DNA of 64,000 nucleotides from an uncultured Actinomycetes bacterium (GTDB lineage: Bacteria > Actinomycetota > Actinomycetes > Nanopelagicales > Nanopelagicaceae). A program made the position numbers and the translations under genes. The notes beneath the pieces were generated by a model. The model made no database searches. It saw nothing but the letters and a program-made list of their open reading frames with translations, and was not told where the DNA came from. This document shows, in pieces, positions 26,085 through 34,997 of this stretch. Where the stretch lies: positions 1 through 64,000 of the forward strand of contig CAIQNN010000023.1 of the NCBI GenBank assembly GCA_903873185.1. The letters run 5' to 3'. Position 1 is the first letter of the stretch; each line of letters opens with the position of its first letter.

Positions 26085-26816
26085 TCAACTTCCTAGGTAT
26101 GCATCGAGAACTTGAGAATTGGACTGAACTTCTGACGGGGTACCTTTTGCAATCATGGCGCCGTGATCTAAAACGATCACTGGGTCACAAAGGCGCATAA
26201 CTAATTGCATATCGTGTTCAACAATTAGAAAGGTAACTCCCGCGGCGTGCCGGGCACGGATATGTCGCTCCATGGTTTCGATCATTACTGGATTAACGCC
26301 AGCGGTGGGTTCATCAAGCAAAACCAACTTTGGACTGCTCATCAAAACCGAAGCAAATTCCAAAAGTTTGCGTTGCCCGTAAGAGAGTTCGGAAGCATAG
26401 AAATCTGCAAGCGCAGAGAGTTTGAACTCCTCTAGCATTTCGCCGGCTCGCACTCGGTCAGCCTTTGTGGTTCTGGCGCCAAAGAGGCCCTTCCAGGAAT
26501 AGCCGCTGGCGACGATCAGATTTTCCAAGACGCTGATCTCGGGAAAGATGCGTGCTTGTTGAAAGGTGCGCGACAAGCCGCTGCGATAAAGAGTGGCTGG
26601 GTTGGGTTCGGCAATTTGCTTGCCTTGGAAAGTTATCGAACCAGAATCTGCCTTCAGATATCCGGTAATAATATTGAATGCCGTTGTTTTACCAGAGCCA
26701 TTCGGTCCGATAAGGGCGGTGATTGAGCCTTCTTGAACTTCAAAGGAACAATTATTTACTGCGGTAATCCCACCGAATCTCTTTGTTAAGCCATTGACCT
26801 CAAGGAGCGCGCTCAT
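26085..26816 (-). CDS. livG: Branched-chain-type ABC transporter ATPase LivG
   Basis: 243 residues. Walker A GPNGSGKTT, a LivG-type FQQARIFPEISVLEN block, the signature LSYGQRKLLEFASVL, Walker B LVLLDEPTAGVNP and switch His in VEHDMQLVM. The Q/Y in the signature (LSYGQ) is normal for LivG. The start overlaps the end of livM (ATGA-type). It pairs with LivF on the cytosolic face of the LivHM channel. Confidence 0.94.
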   Translation of the reverse strand: MSALLEVNGLTKRFGGITAVNNCSFEVQEGSITALIGPNGSGKTTAFNIITGYLKADSGSITFQGKQIAEPNPATLYRSGLSRTFQQARIFPEISVLENLIVASGYSWKGLFGARTTKADRVRAGEMLEEFKLSALADFYASELSYGQRKLLEFASVLMSSPKLVLLDEPTAGVNPVMIETMERHIRARHAAGVTFLIVEHDMQLVMRLCDPVIVLDHGAMIAKGTPSEVQSNSQVLDAYLGS

Positions 26817-27784
26817 TTGGCAGCCTCTGCAGCGATCTTTGCTTTCAATCTAATCCGATCAGTAAGTGTGGGCAAAATTCCACGGGGGAGCACGAGCATG
26901 ATGATGAGGAAAATTGCGGCATAAGCCAAAAGATAGAACTGGGTGGCGCCAAATTCATAAGAGAAATATTGCTGGGCTGGCACCAAGATAAAAGCGCCTA
27001 GGACTGGTCCCCACAGCGTTGCCCGACCACCAAGAAAGGTCATAAGAACCATTCCGATGGTGATGAGAGGATCAACTGCAAATTGTGGGTAGATGAATCC
27101 CTCGTAATAGCCCCATACGCCACCGACCATTGCGGCGATACCTACGGAGATTGCAAAGGCAATAATCTTCACCGCTGTTACTTGGATGCCAACACCATGA
27201 GCTTTATCTTCGTCCGCTCTCACTGCCGCCAACGAAAGACCAATCTTCGAACGGCGGAAATAAAATGAAATTCCCATTGCAGTGAGAAGCAAGATCAGCA
27301 TCACGTAATAGAAAGGTCGGCCAAAAGTTGCCGGAGCAAATGGCGGAACCGCTACACCCTTACCTTGGGCGCCGCCGGTGACGGCACGCAAGTTGTAAGC
27401 CAAGGTCTGCACCATGAATAACAAAGTGATGGTCACGATCGCAAAAACATCTTTACGAGTTTTCATAGCGATGTAGCCGATAGGGATACTTATCAAGCCC
27501 GCGCAAAGACCTACTAGCGGCAGAATTAAAAATGGGTTGTAACCATTGCCGACGTTATTTTCAAAGATGATTCCGATGAAATAAGCACCGAAACCAAAGA
27601 AGGCGGCATGTCCAAGCGATGGATAACCCGCATAGCCACCGATTAAATTCCAGGAAGAGGCCAAGGTGGCGTACATCAGGGTAAAGATTAAAAGATTAAT
27701 AACCCATTGAGGTTTTACGCCAAGCGGAAGCAATCCCAAGATTCCAAAGAATGCGACTGCCCGAATGATGCCGGCCTTGCTCAT
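26813..27784 (-). CDS. livM: ABC transporter permease LivM
   Basis: 323 residues with about nine to ten membrane helices. Permease signature ASSWNLIGGYAGYPSLGHAA near the N-terminus and the cytoplasmic-loop region around GLSLAAVRADEDKAHGVGI, which contacts the ATPases. Overlaps livH by four bases at its start. Forms the heterodimeric pore with LivH. Confidence 0.93.
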   Translation of the reverse strand: MSKAGIIRAVAFFGILGLLPLGVKPQWVINLLIFTLMYATLASSWNLIGGYAGYPSLGHAAFFGFGAYFIGIIFENNVGNGYNPFLILPLVGLCAGLISIPIGYIAMKTRKDVFAIVTITLLFMVQTLAYNLRAVTGGAQGKGVAVPPFAPATFGRPFYYVMLILLLTAMGISFYFRRSKIGLSLAAVRADEDKAHGVGIQVTAVKIIAFAISVGIAAMVGGVWGYYEGFIYPQFAVDPLITIGMVLMTFLGGRATLWGPVLGAFILVPAQQYFSYEFGATQFYLLAYAAIFLIIMLVLPRGILPTLTDRIRLKAKIAAEAAK

Positions 27785-28659
27785 AGCGCTCCTCTAACTT
27801 TGGCACCGAAGAGGCCGCGGGGACGTAGTAATAAGACAAGTAATAGAACAATGAAAAAAGTGAAGTCGGCCCAGATAGGAGAAGCCAGCGCCGAGACAAG
27901 TGCGGCTCCAACTCCCATCATTAATGCGGCAATTACCGAACCGCCGATGGCACCCATGCCACCAAGTACAACAATGGTTAGCAAGCGACTAATTAAGTCG
28001 TAGTGGCTACCGGGGTTGAATGGTGTGATCAAGCCAAATACGGCGCCTGCTGCTGCTGTGGTCGAGACGCCAAGTCCAAACCCAAAAGCCGAAACCGCTT
28101 TGGAATTAACGCCGAGCAACTGCGCTGCCATGGGATTCTGCACCGTGGCGCGAACAGAGCGGCCAAACTTGGTTTTTTGTAGGAGTACATAAAGAATTAC
28201 TAACATCGCGATTGAAAGTAAGAACGCATAAAAACGAACTTCATTTACTTGGTAGCCCCAAATAGTCCAGCTGTGATTTTCATAGCCAGGCATAATGCTT
28301 CGGAGGGTGGTCTTGTAAACGATCGAAAGTGCGCCTTCGAGTCCAAGGGCAACTGCAAAGGTAACTAATAGCGAAAGTTCTGCCGCATCATCTGGTCGCA
28401 GCGGCCGCAGTAAAAACCACTGCGTCGCTGCGCCCAAAATGAACATGATTGGTGTTGTTATGACAATGAGTAGAAACGGATCCAATCCAGTCATCTGGAA
28501 GAGACTGAAGGTGAAATACGAAGCCACGATTACAAAAGCACCTTGGGCCAAGTTAATGACTTTCATAATTCCGAAAATCAAAGTTTGACCGCTGGCCATT
28601 AGCGCGTAAACGCCGCCGGTCAAGGAGCCCAGTATCAGGGCCTGAATTACTAGATGCAC
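27781..28659 (-). CDS. livH: ABC transporter permease LivH
   Basis: 292 residues, about eight membrane helices. Family blocks are GGVYALMASGQTLIFGIMKV at the N-terminus, RATVQNPMAAQLLGVN (coupling loop) and LGGMGAIGGSVIAALMMG. GTG start at 28659 with GAGAG upstream. It lies 40 bases after livK. Forms the pore with LivM. Confidence 0.93.
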   Translation of the reverse strand: MHLVIQALILGSLTGGVYALMASGQTLIFGIMKVINLAQGAFVIVASYFTFSLFQMTGLDPFLLIVITTPIMFILGAATQWFLLRPLRPDDAAELSLLVTFAVALGLEGALSIVYKTTLRSIMPGYENHSWTIWGYQVNEVRFYAFLLSIAMLVILYVLLQKTKFGRSVRATVQNPMAAQLLGVNSKAVSAFGFGLGVSTTAAAGAVFGLITPFNPGSHYDLISRLLTIVVLGGMGAIGGSVIAALMMGVGAALVSALASPIWADFTFFIVLLLVLLLRPRGLFGAKVRGAL

Positions 28660-28699
28660 GTTTCTACTCTCTGTCTGTTATTACTCTGTTATGAGTTCG

Positions 28700-29944
28700 T
28701 TAACCGACCCAAGCAGGCTTTGGAGCCACTGGAGCGTGTTGCGCGATCTTGGCTGGGAATACCGTCTTAAGCGTGCCACCAATCCACTGAGTCAAAAGGT
28801 ATGAACCTTGTGGCTCGCCGTAAGCATTCCAACTCAGATTGCCCACGAGTGTTGGCCAAGAGCCGGTGTGCAGCGTCTTGATGATGGTTGCGTTATCGAT
28901 CTTTCCAGTCTTCTTTGCAACTTGCTCAAGCAACGTTCCAGCTGAGTAAGCCTCTGCCGAAGTGCTGTCGATGAGTTCAGCGTTTCCGCCGTACATTGCT
29001 AGATAGGACTTGATGAAAGCTGGCGTTCCGGTAGCGGTTGACTGTGGGTACCAGTCACTGCTTGTGAAGACGCCTTCGGTGTTTTTGGTACCGATTGCTT
29101 TAGGGAATTCCAAAGGTGAGCTGGCACCGTTAGAGAGGTAGAGCCACTTTGGATTGAACTTCAGCTGAATCATTGCCTTAACTTGAGCAAAGGCATCAGC
29201 TGTTTGTGTTCCACCAACGAGAACATCTGGGCTCTTGGCCGCAACACCAGAAATTACTGGTGTCATGTCAGCAGTCTCAGAAGGATAGGTCTGGTCGTAG
29301 ACCGTTTTAATTCCGGCAGCTTCAAAGCGGGCTTTGATGTTATCTGCCAATGGCGCAGCAAATGGATCGTCAAGCTTTACATAAGCTGCGGTCTTTGGCC
29401 GTGATGCGGCTGGCAACGAAAGGATGTAATCGGCGAAGACATCGCCACCCTTTGTTGTAGCTGCTGGCTGTACGAAGAAGAGGTTCGGATTCTTCTCGAG
29501 GAAGACTTTTGGTCCGCCACCGGCTGGCTCAATGAATGAGTAGCCATATCGCTTTGCCACGCGGGAAGCAGGAATCGTCAGCAAGCTGGAGAACGGTCCC
29601 ATGACGATATCAACTTTGGTTTGGGTGATCAGGTTGGTGTAATTGGTTACGACCTGGTCTGGGCTCGAGGCATCGTTCACGACCTTCATCGTTACTTTGC
29701 GCCCCAAGATTCCGCCCCGTTTATTAACATCTGAGACCCACAACTTGTAACCCTTTTGGGCTGCAGTTCCAGAATCAGCGAAGTCGCCAGTAAGGGAGAG
29801 CGATACGCCGATGGTTAGTGGCTTGGCGGCAGCTGAAGCTGCATTGCCAAGAGTTGAGATTAGAGAAGTCGAAACAAGGGTCAGGGCCACTGCGGCTGCG
29901 ACGGTGCTTCGGCGCTTTAAGAACTTGCTAGTACTTAACTTCAT
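28700..29944 (-). CDS. livK: Periplasmic-binding protein of the liv-type transporter
   Basis: 414 residues, type 1 periplasmic-binding fold (Peripla_BP_6). A signal peptide (about 1-39) ends in a run AASAAAKP; then LTIGVSLSLTGDFADSGTAAQ and DVNKRGGILGRKV, typical of LivJ/LivK. No lipobox cysteine is seen. AGGGGTAA precedes the ATG. First gene of the liv operon, behind a promoter with a LacI-type operator. The natural ligand may be an amino acid, amide or other small compound; the LacI control argues for a specific substrate. Confidence 0.92.
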   Translation of the reverse strand: MKLSTSKFLKRRSTVAAAVALTLVSTSLISTLGNAASAAAKPLTIGVSLSLTGDFADSGTAAQKGYKLWVSDVNKRGGILGRKVTMKVVNDASSPDQVVTNYTNLITQTKVDIVMGPFSSLLTIPASRVAKRYGYSFIEPAGGGPKVFLEKNPNLFFVQPAATTKGGDVFADYILSLPAASRPKTAAYVKLDDPFAAPLADNIKARFEAAGIKTVYDQTYPSETADMTPVISGVAAKSPDVLVGGTQTADAFAQVKAMIQLKFNPKWLYLSNGASSPLEFPKAIGTKNTEGVFTSSDWYPQSTATGTPAFIKSYLAMYGGNAELIDSTSAEAYSAGTLLEQVAKKTGKIDNATIIKTLHTGSWPTLVGNLSWNAYGEPQGSYLLTQWIGGTLKTVFPAKIAQHAPVAPKPAWVG

Positions 29945-30010
29945 TGTTACCCCTATCAGGTTGAAAGCAAGTAAATATGCGCGACTGAATTCCCCGCGAT
30001 TAAACGGCTA

Positions 30011-30056
30011 TGCAATCGTTTGCATTAACTTTGCCCCGATATCGAAGGAGTGTCAA
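30011..30056 (-). promoter_or_regulatory. livK promoter with LacI-type operator
   Basis: On the minus strand, -35 TTGACA (30056-30051), 17-base spacer, weak -10 CAAAGT (30033-30028), then TGCAAACGATTGCA (30024-30011) three bases downstream. That 14-mer is a one-mismatch inverted repeat and differs by one base from the perfect palindrome at 31161-31174. A repressor there would block transcription of livKHMGF. Confidence 0.72.
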
Positions 30057-30064
30057 GAGGTTAT

Positions 30065-30084
30065 TTATAACGGGCTCGTTATAA
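30065..30084. repeat. AT-rich inverted repeat at the lacI stop / livK upstream region
   Basis: TTATAACG-GGCT-CGTTATAA, an 8-bp stem with 4-base spacer, spanning the lacI stop codon and lying about 10 bases upstream of the livK -35 box. It could be a weak terminator for lacI or a second regulator site. Confidence 0.4.
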
Positions 30085-31092
30085 AACGCGAGCTGTGGAA
30101 CCACGAATGATCAGTGAAACAGGGAGCGTTACTTTAACTGGCGCGGTATCGATGCCATCAATCTGGCTCAATAAAAGTCGGGCCGCTTCCACTCCCATAT
30201 CAAAATGGGGCGCGTTGACCGTGGTCATGGGAGGTTGGAAGTCAGCAGTAAATGGCATGTTGTTGAAACCCACAACTGAAACATCCTCGGGGCACTTTAG
30301 ACCATGAGTTCTTAGCGAGTGATAAGCACCAAGTGCGAGCAAGTCATTGCCAGCGACTATTGCACTGAAGTTACGGGTGCCATGATCTAGTAATTTATCC
30401 ACGGCCGCTTGGCCTTCATCAATAGAGTAGCTCTCATTCTTTATAACTTTTCCACTTATTCCCAGGCGTTTGCATTCACTGACAAAAGTGCGAGAGCGAA
30501 GCAAGCCAGTGGAGGAGTCGGCAGGTCCGGCGAGGTGGATAAAGTTCTTATGTCCCAAAGCGACCAAATGTTCAATAATGGCGCTGATTCCAGCGCTATC
30601 GTCGCTGGTGACGGCAGGAAAAGGGATGCCGGGGGATTCCCGATTAACCATCACAACTTTAACCCCGCGTTGGTGATACTGAGTCAGAAGGTCGCCTTCA
30701 GTATGTCCGGTTGCAACAATTAGACCATCAACCTGGCGCTCCATAAGCGAACTTATTAACGTTTGTTCAATTTCATGGTTGCCATCGGTATTAACCACAA
30801 AAGCTGAGTAACCGCGTGGTATCAAGTAGCTATCAATTCCACGCACGATTGGTGGGAAAATGGGATTTGTCAGGTCTGGAATTACTACCCCGATGGTTAG
30901 CGACTTTCGGGTCCTCAGGCCTCGCGCAACGGTATTCGGGGTGTATCCCAAATCCTTTGAAATCTTTTTAATCTTTCGAGCGGTCTCTTTGCTCACTTGA
31001 CTCTCAGTTGCAGGGTTCAGCGAGCGCGAAACAGTGGCGGCATTTACGCCAGCTGCTTTGGCAACATCTGCCAGCGTTACACGGTTTCGCAT
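30079..31092 (-). CDS. LacI-family transcriptional repressor
   Basis: About 337 residues from the ATG at 31092; an in-frame TTG six codons earlier is possible. The N-terminal helix-turn-helix and hinge are typical (TLADVAKAAGVNAATVSRSL, then YTPNTVARGLR). The rest is a sugar-binding-protein-like sensor domain (GVVIPDLTNPIFPPIVRGI; VVGFNNMPF). It lies between two transcription units that each carry a TGCAA(T/A)CG(A/T)TTGCA-type operator. It very likely represses both until an inducer binds; the inducer is unknown. Confidence 0.92.
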   Translation of the reverse strand: MRNRVTLADVAKAAGVNAATVSRSLNPATESQVSKETARKIKKISKDLGYTPNTVARGLRTRKSLTIGVVIPDLTNPIFPPIVRGIDSYLIPRGYSAFVVNTDGNHEIEQTLISSLMERQVDGLIVATGHTEGDLLTQYHQRGVKVVMVNRESPGIPFPAVTSDDSAGISAIIEHLVALGHKNFIHLAGPADSSTGLLRSRTFVSECKRLGISGKVIKNESYSIDEGQAAVDKLLDHGTRNFSAIVAGNDLLALGAYHSLRTHGLKCPEDVSVVGFNNMPFTADFQPPMTTVNAPHFDMGVEAARLLLSQIDGIDTAPVKVTLPVSLIIRGSTARVL

Positions 31093-31120
31093 TGTTGAAC
31101 GATATGGCAAAAGGAGAGGG

Positions 31121-31174
31121 TTGACGAGTGTGGCAACGTGCGCCGATAATGGGGGATTACTGCAATCGATTGCA
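31121..31174 (+). promoter_or_regulatory. Promoter with perfect LacI-type operator
   Basis: -35 TTGACG (31121-31126), 18-base spacer, -10 GATAAT (31145-31150), then the perfect 14-bp palindrome TGCAATCGATTGCA at 31161-31174, covering the expected start of transcription. A ribosome site AGGAG and the ATG of the dehydrogenase gene follow at 31189-31200. The CG centre and half-sites fit LacI/PurR-family operators. Confidence 0.82.
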
Positions 31175-31199
31175 CTTCCGCCACCCCTTAGGAGCGACT

Positions 31200-32147
31200 A
31201 TGACAACGACCGGATCCCCCACCCTGGGTTGGATTGGCACTGGCCGCATGGGCTTTGAGCTCAGTACGCGCTTATTAGCTGCTGGCCACGACCTAACTGC
31301 ATATAACCGAACTCGGGCAAAAGCCGAGCCGCTAACCGCCAAGGGCGCGAAGATTGTGGATACCCCGCGTGAATTGGCTGATCGCGAAATTGTCTTTGTC
31401 ATGGTCTCAGCGCCAAAGGATCTTGAGCAGGTTATGTATGGTGAAAACGGGCTTCTAACCAACCCCGATCATGCTCCGAAGATCATTGTTGATTCCTCTA
31501 CCGTTTCTGAATCGGTCTCAGCCAAAGTGCGCGCGGCCGCGGCCGAGCGCGGAACAGTTTTCTTAGCTGCACCAGTTAGTGGAAACCCAGCTGTAATTGC
31601 TGCAGGAAAGTTGACCGTAGCTGTCTCTGGTCCGCATGAGACCTTCAAGGTTGTTGAACCACTATTGGCCACCTTTGGTCGCAGCGTTACATGGGTAGGC
31701 GAAGGCGAAGTTGCTCGTCTAGTGAAAATTGCTCACAACGTCTATTTGGGAATAGTCATTCAAGCGCTCGCCGAAATCACTGTGCTTGCAGAACGTGGTG
31801 GCGTTAGCCGAGCCGCATTTCTAGATTTTCTAAATGACTCCGTTATGGGGTCGACCTTCTCTCGTTACAAAACTCCGGCGTTAGTAAATCTCGATTTCAA
31901 TGCCACCTTCACGATTCCGCTTTTGAGCAAGGACTTTGATCTTGGCTTAGCAGCCGCTCACGAGCTTAAAGTTCCAATGCCAATTGCGTCCGCGACCTCG
32001 CAGTTGATCGCTTCTGCCGGTGGTGCTGGTTACTTAACAGAAGACTTTGCAGTTTTGATCGTAGAACAGGCTCGTCGATCTGGATATGAAATAACATCGG
32101 AGCAGACACCAGTCTTGTCTGGACTAGAGGTAACGGAAAATGAATAA
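31200..32147 (+). CDS. 3-hydroxyisobutyrate-dehydrogenase-like reductase
   Basis: 315 residues from the ATG at 31200, chosen for its AGGAG site and because the Rossmann motif follows at once (LGWIGTGRMG). It has the beta-hydroxyacid dehydrogenase blocks: substrate-binding APVSGNP, the catalytic Lys in VKIAHNVYLG, and SKDFDLGLAAAHEL near the C-terminus. It oxidises a beta-hydroxyacid or reduces a semialdehyde with NAD(P). First gene of the LacI-controlled operon; it overlaps the next gene by 8 bases. The exact substrate is unknown. Confidence 0.9.
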   Translation: MTTTGSPTLGWIGTGRMGFELSTRLLAAGHDLTAYNRTRAKAEPLTAKGAKIVDTPRELADREIVFVMVSAPKDLEQVMYGENGLLTNPDHAPKIIVDSSTVSESVSAKVRAAAAERGTVFLAAPVSGNPAVIAAGKLTVAVSGPHETFKVVEPLLATFGRSVTWVGEGEVARLVKIAHNVYLGIVIQALAEITVLAERGGVSRAAFLDFLNDSVMGSTFSRYKTPALVNLDFNATFTIPLLSKDFDLGLAAAHELKVPMPIASATSQLIASAGGAGYLTEDFAVLIVEQARRSGYEITSEQTPVLSGLEVTENE

Positions 32148-33387
32148 CCATGGTCAACTTCAAGCGCCTGGTCATATGGCGGTTGATTACGAATCACGAG
32201 TCGATTTTGATCGGTTAAGAAAATATCGAATCGGCCGCGCCAAAGAATCACTGAACGCTAGCGAGTGCGGTGCTTTCTTACTTTTTGATTTCTACAATAT
32301 TCGCTACACCACGCAAACGTGGATCGGTGGCGCTTTGGGCGACAAAATGACGCGCTACGCGCTGCTTACTCGTGATGGCGGGGAACCAATGCTTTGGGAC
32401 TTCGGTTCAGCTGTGCGCCATCACAAACTTTATTCACCATGGCTAAAGGAAGAGAACAATCGTCCCGGAATGCTGGGAATGCGCGGCGCGGTTGCGCCAT
32501 CTGCTGGCTTGATGGAATCTGCTGTGAAGGAAATCAAGGGTTTGCTCGAAGATGCCGGCGTAGCTCACTTGCCGGTCGGTGTGGATATTGTGGAGCCACC
32601 ATTTCTCTTTGAAATGCAACGTCAAGGATTAAAAGTTGTTGATGCTCAACAGTACATGCTTGATGCGCGGGTTATCAAATCTATGGATGAAATCATGTTG
32701 CTCAATCAAGCAGCCGCAATGGTGGATGGCGTCTACCAAAATATTGTCGATGTATTAAAGCCTGGAATTCGTGAGAACGAAATCGTGGCGCTAGCAAATA
32801 AGCGATTGTATGAAATGGGTTCGGATCAAGTTGAAGCGATTAATGCAATTTCTGGCGATCGTTGCAATCCACACCCACATAACTTTACCGATCGAATAAT
32901 TCGCCCTGGTGACCAAGCCTTCTTCGACATTATTCATTCTTTCAATGGTTATCGCACCTGCTATTACCGCACCTTTGCAGTGGGCAGCGCAACTTCAAGC
33001 CAGCACGATGCATATACAAAAGCTCGTGAGTGGATGGATGCCGCAATTGATACCGTCAAAGCTGGGGTGGGTACGGATGACATTGCGCGAGTTTGGCCTA
33101 AGGCGGAAGATTTCGGTTTTGCCAGTGAACTCGCTGCGTTTGGTCTGCAATTTGGCCACGGTCTTGGGCTCGGACTTCACGAGCGACCAATAATTTCCCG
33201 ATTAAATAGTTTAGATAATCCCATCGAAATTAAGCCAGGCATGGTCTTTGCTCTCGAGACCTATTGCCCAGCATCGGATGGGGTTTCGGCGGCGCGAATC
33301 GAAGAGGAAGTTGTGGTCACTGAAACAGGTGTTCACATCTTGACCAAGTTCCCCGCCCAAGAGTTATTTATTGCTAACGAGTATTAG
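32140..33387 (+). CDS. M24-family (creatinase/prolidase-like) hydrolase with altered metal site
   Basis: 415 residues: an N-terminal creatinase-like domain (about 20-170, with LLFDFYNIRYTT) and a pita-bread domain. Of the usual five metal ligands, D263, H340, E373 and about E388 are present. The second Asp of the D-x10-D pair is Cys274 (FFDIIHSFNGYRTCYYRT). H347-E348 follow in the HGLGLGLHE block. M24 members with changed ligands include non-peptidases such as creatinase, ectoine hydrolase and the DMSP lyase DddP, so a true dipeptidase is not assured. Co-transcribed with the dehydrogenase and an MFS carrier under LacI control. Confidence 0.87.
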   Translation: MNNHGQLQAPGHMAVDYESRVDFDRLRKYRIGRAKESLNASECGAFLLFDFYNIRYTTQTWIGGALGDKMTRYALLTRDGGEPMLWDFGSAVRHHKLYSPWLKEENNRPGMLGMRGAVAPSAGLMESAVKEIKGLLEDAGVAHLPVGVDIVEPPFLFEMQRQGLKVVDAQQYMLDARVIKSMDEIMLLNQAAAMVDGVYQNIVDVLKPGIRENEIVALANKRLYEMGSDQVEAINAISGDRCNPHPHNFTDRIIRPGDQAFFDIIHSFNGYRTCYYRTFAVGSATSSQHDAYTKAREWMDAAIDTVKAGVGTDDIARVWPKAEDFGFASELAAFGLQFGHGLGLGLHERPIISRLNSLDNPIEIKPGMVFALETYCPASDGVSAARIEEEVVVTETGVHILTKFPAQELFIANEY

Positions 33388-33433
33388 ACCGTTTATATAG
33401 GAGTGATGCTCCAGCGGCCAATAAACTAACGAG

Positions 33434-34648
33434 GTGGAGTCGCCCGATTTAGCTCGTATTGCCAGAGCTAGATGGGCGCTTCGAACAACCTTCTTTTTTA
33501 TGGGCATGACCGTGGCAGCCACGGCGGCCCGATTGGCGGAGATTAAATCCCATATTGGCGCTACGAATACCGCCTTCGGAATAAGTTTAATGGTGGGTAA
33601 TTTGGGTGCGTTGGCTGGAACGATGGTCGGCGGCCGAATCGCGCACAAAGTTGGAACGCGTAAATTAGTTCAGATCGTCATGGTTGGCGTGGGTGCCGCT
33701 CAAGTTTTAAATGGTTTCATGAACGCCCTTTGGCAAGTTCCATTGGTTGCCTTTCTTGGTGGCTTTACCTACTCATTAACCAATGTTGGTTCTAATTCCC
33801 AAGGTGCGATGATCGAAAGCAAATCCGGAAAATCTTTAATGCCTTCCTTTCATGGCTCTTGGAGTATTGGCGCCTTGACTGGTTCGCTTGCTGCCGGTTC
33901 GATTGCAAAAATTCTTACGCCACAATCTCACCTGCTAATAAATTCCATTGTGGGGATCACGGGGATAATTTTTGTCTCCCGCGGCCTACTTCCATTTGCA
34001 TCGGACAAGGAAGATATTGCGGCGAATCAAGTGGTTCAACACCGAGCGCCAATTCCACCGAAGATTAAACGTTTTCTTTACCTGGTTTCTTTCGGTTCGT
34101 TACTAGCCCTCATTGCCGAAGCATCGGTTGGTGATTGGAGCGCGATCTTGCTGAAGGAAGATCTGAAAGTTGGGATTGGCGTAAATACCTTGGGCTATAG
34201 CTCCTTTCTTCTGGCCCAAATCGCTGGCCGGTTTTTGGCTGGCAGAGCGATCGATCGGTATGGGATTCCAACCGTGCTTAAGTTTGGCGGTTTGTTAGGT
34301 GGTATCGGTTACGCGGGCGGCCTGCTGATTTCGCGCCAAATTGTTGCGCAACACCAAATCCTGGCTGTGAGTGTTATGTGCATTTCCTATGCGCTGCTTG
34401 GTCTTGGGGTTTCACCCATGCCACCGGCTTACGTCACGATTTCTGGTTCAATCCCAGGATTGCCGACCTCGCGCGCCTTAGCCCGCATGGGAATCGTCAG
34501 TTCGCTGGGATTTTTCTTCGGTCGCGGCGCGGTCTCGCTCTTGGCGGGTTGGATCGGCTTACCGCTGGCGCTGCTCTTCCCGGCCTTTTCTCTGATTGGC
34601 TGTGCATTTCTAGCTGCCAACCTGAGAGTGGAGCGAATCGCTGAATAG
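33434..34648 (+). CDS. MFS transporter
   Basis: 404 residues, twelve predicted membrane helices. The first half has MVGNLGALAGTMVGGRIAHKVGTRK, including the MFS loop 2-3 pattern; the second half has the matching GRFLAGRAIDRYG. Overall resemblance is to YbjJ/FucP-type carriers. GTG start at 33434 without a well-spaced ribosome site; a later ATG is possible. Third gene of the LacI-controlled set, 46 bases after the M24 gene. It may import or export the compound handled by the enzymes. Confidence 0.85.
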   Translation: MESPDLARIARARWALRTTFFFMGMTVAATAARLAEIKSHIGATNTAFGISLMVGNLGALAGTMVGGRIAHKVGTRKLVQIVMVGVGAAQVLNGFMNALWQVPLVAFLGGFTYSLTNVGSNSQGAMIESKSGKSLMPSFHGSWSIGALTGSLAAGSIAKILTPQSHLLINSIVGITGIIFVSRGLLPFASDKEDIAANQVVQHRAPIPPKIKRFLYLVSFGSLLALIAEASVGDWSAILLKEDLKVGIGVNTLGYSSFLLAQIAGRFLAGRAIDRYGIPTVLKFGGLLGGIGYAGGLLISRQIVAQHQILAVSVMCISYALLGLGVSPMPPAYVTISGSIPGLPTSRALARMGIVSSLGFFFGRGAVSLLAGWIGLPLALLFPAFSLIGCAFLAANLRVERIAE

Positions 34649-34704
34649 TTCGCCATTATTCCGTGGGAGGATTCACCCTCTTCCGACGAAAGGTACAAAA
34701 TTAA

Positions 34705-34962
34705 TTGAAAAAGATCATCATTGCCTCAGTTTTAGCACTCGCGCTTCTCACGCCAACGGCCGCTATGGCAGCCACCTCCAAGCCAGCGATCAAGCTCTCA
34801 GGTAAGACCTCAGCATCCAAGGAAGGCACTGCCACTCACGAGATGTCTGAATCTGGCACCAAGCAGAGCGAAGAAGGCGCGACAACCAAGAAAAAGGGAT
34901 TGATCACCAAGAGCACAACCAAGACCGCTCCGAAGAAGATCGTAAAGAAGGCTACAAAGTAA
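34705..34962 (+). CDS. Small secreted lysine/threonine-rich protein
   Basis: 85 residues from a TTG with GAAAGG about 11 bases upstream. Residues 1-22 form a signal peptide ending AMAA. The mature part is rich in Lys, Thr and Ser (KKKGLITKSTTKTAPKK), with no cysteine or known domain. It could bind the anionic envelope; function unknown. Confidence 0.65.
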   Translation: MKKIIIASVLALALLTPTAAMAATSKPAIKLSGKTSASKEGTATHEMSESGTKQSEEGATTKKKGLITKSTTKTAPKKIVKKATK

Positions 34963-34997
34963 TACGCCAGAAATAACCACCCTTTATAGTGGGCGGC

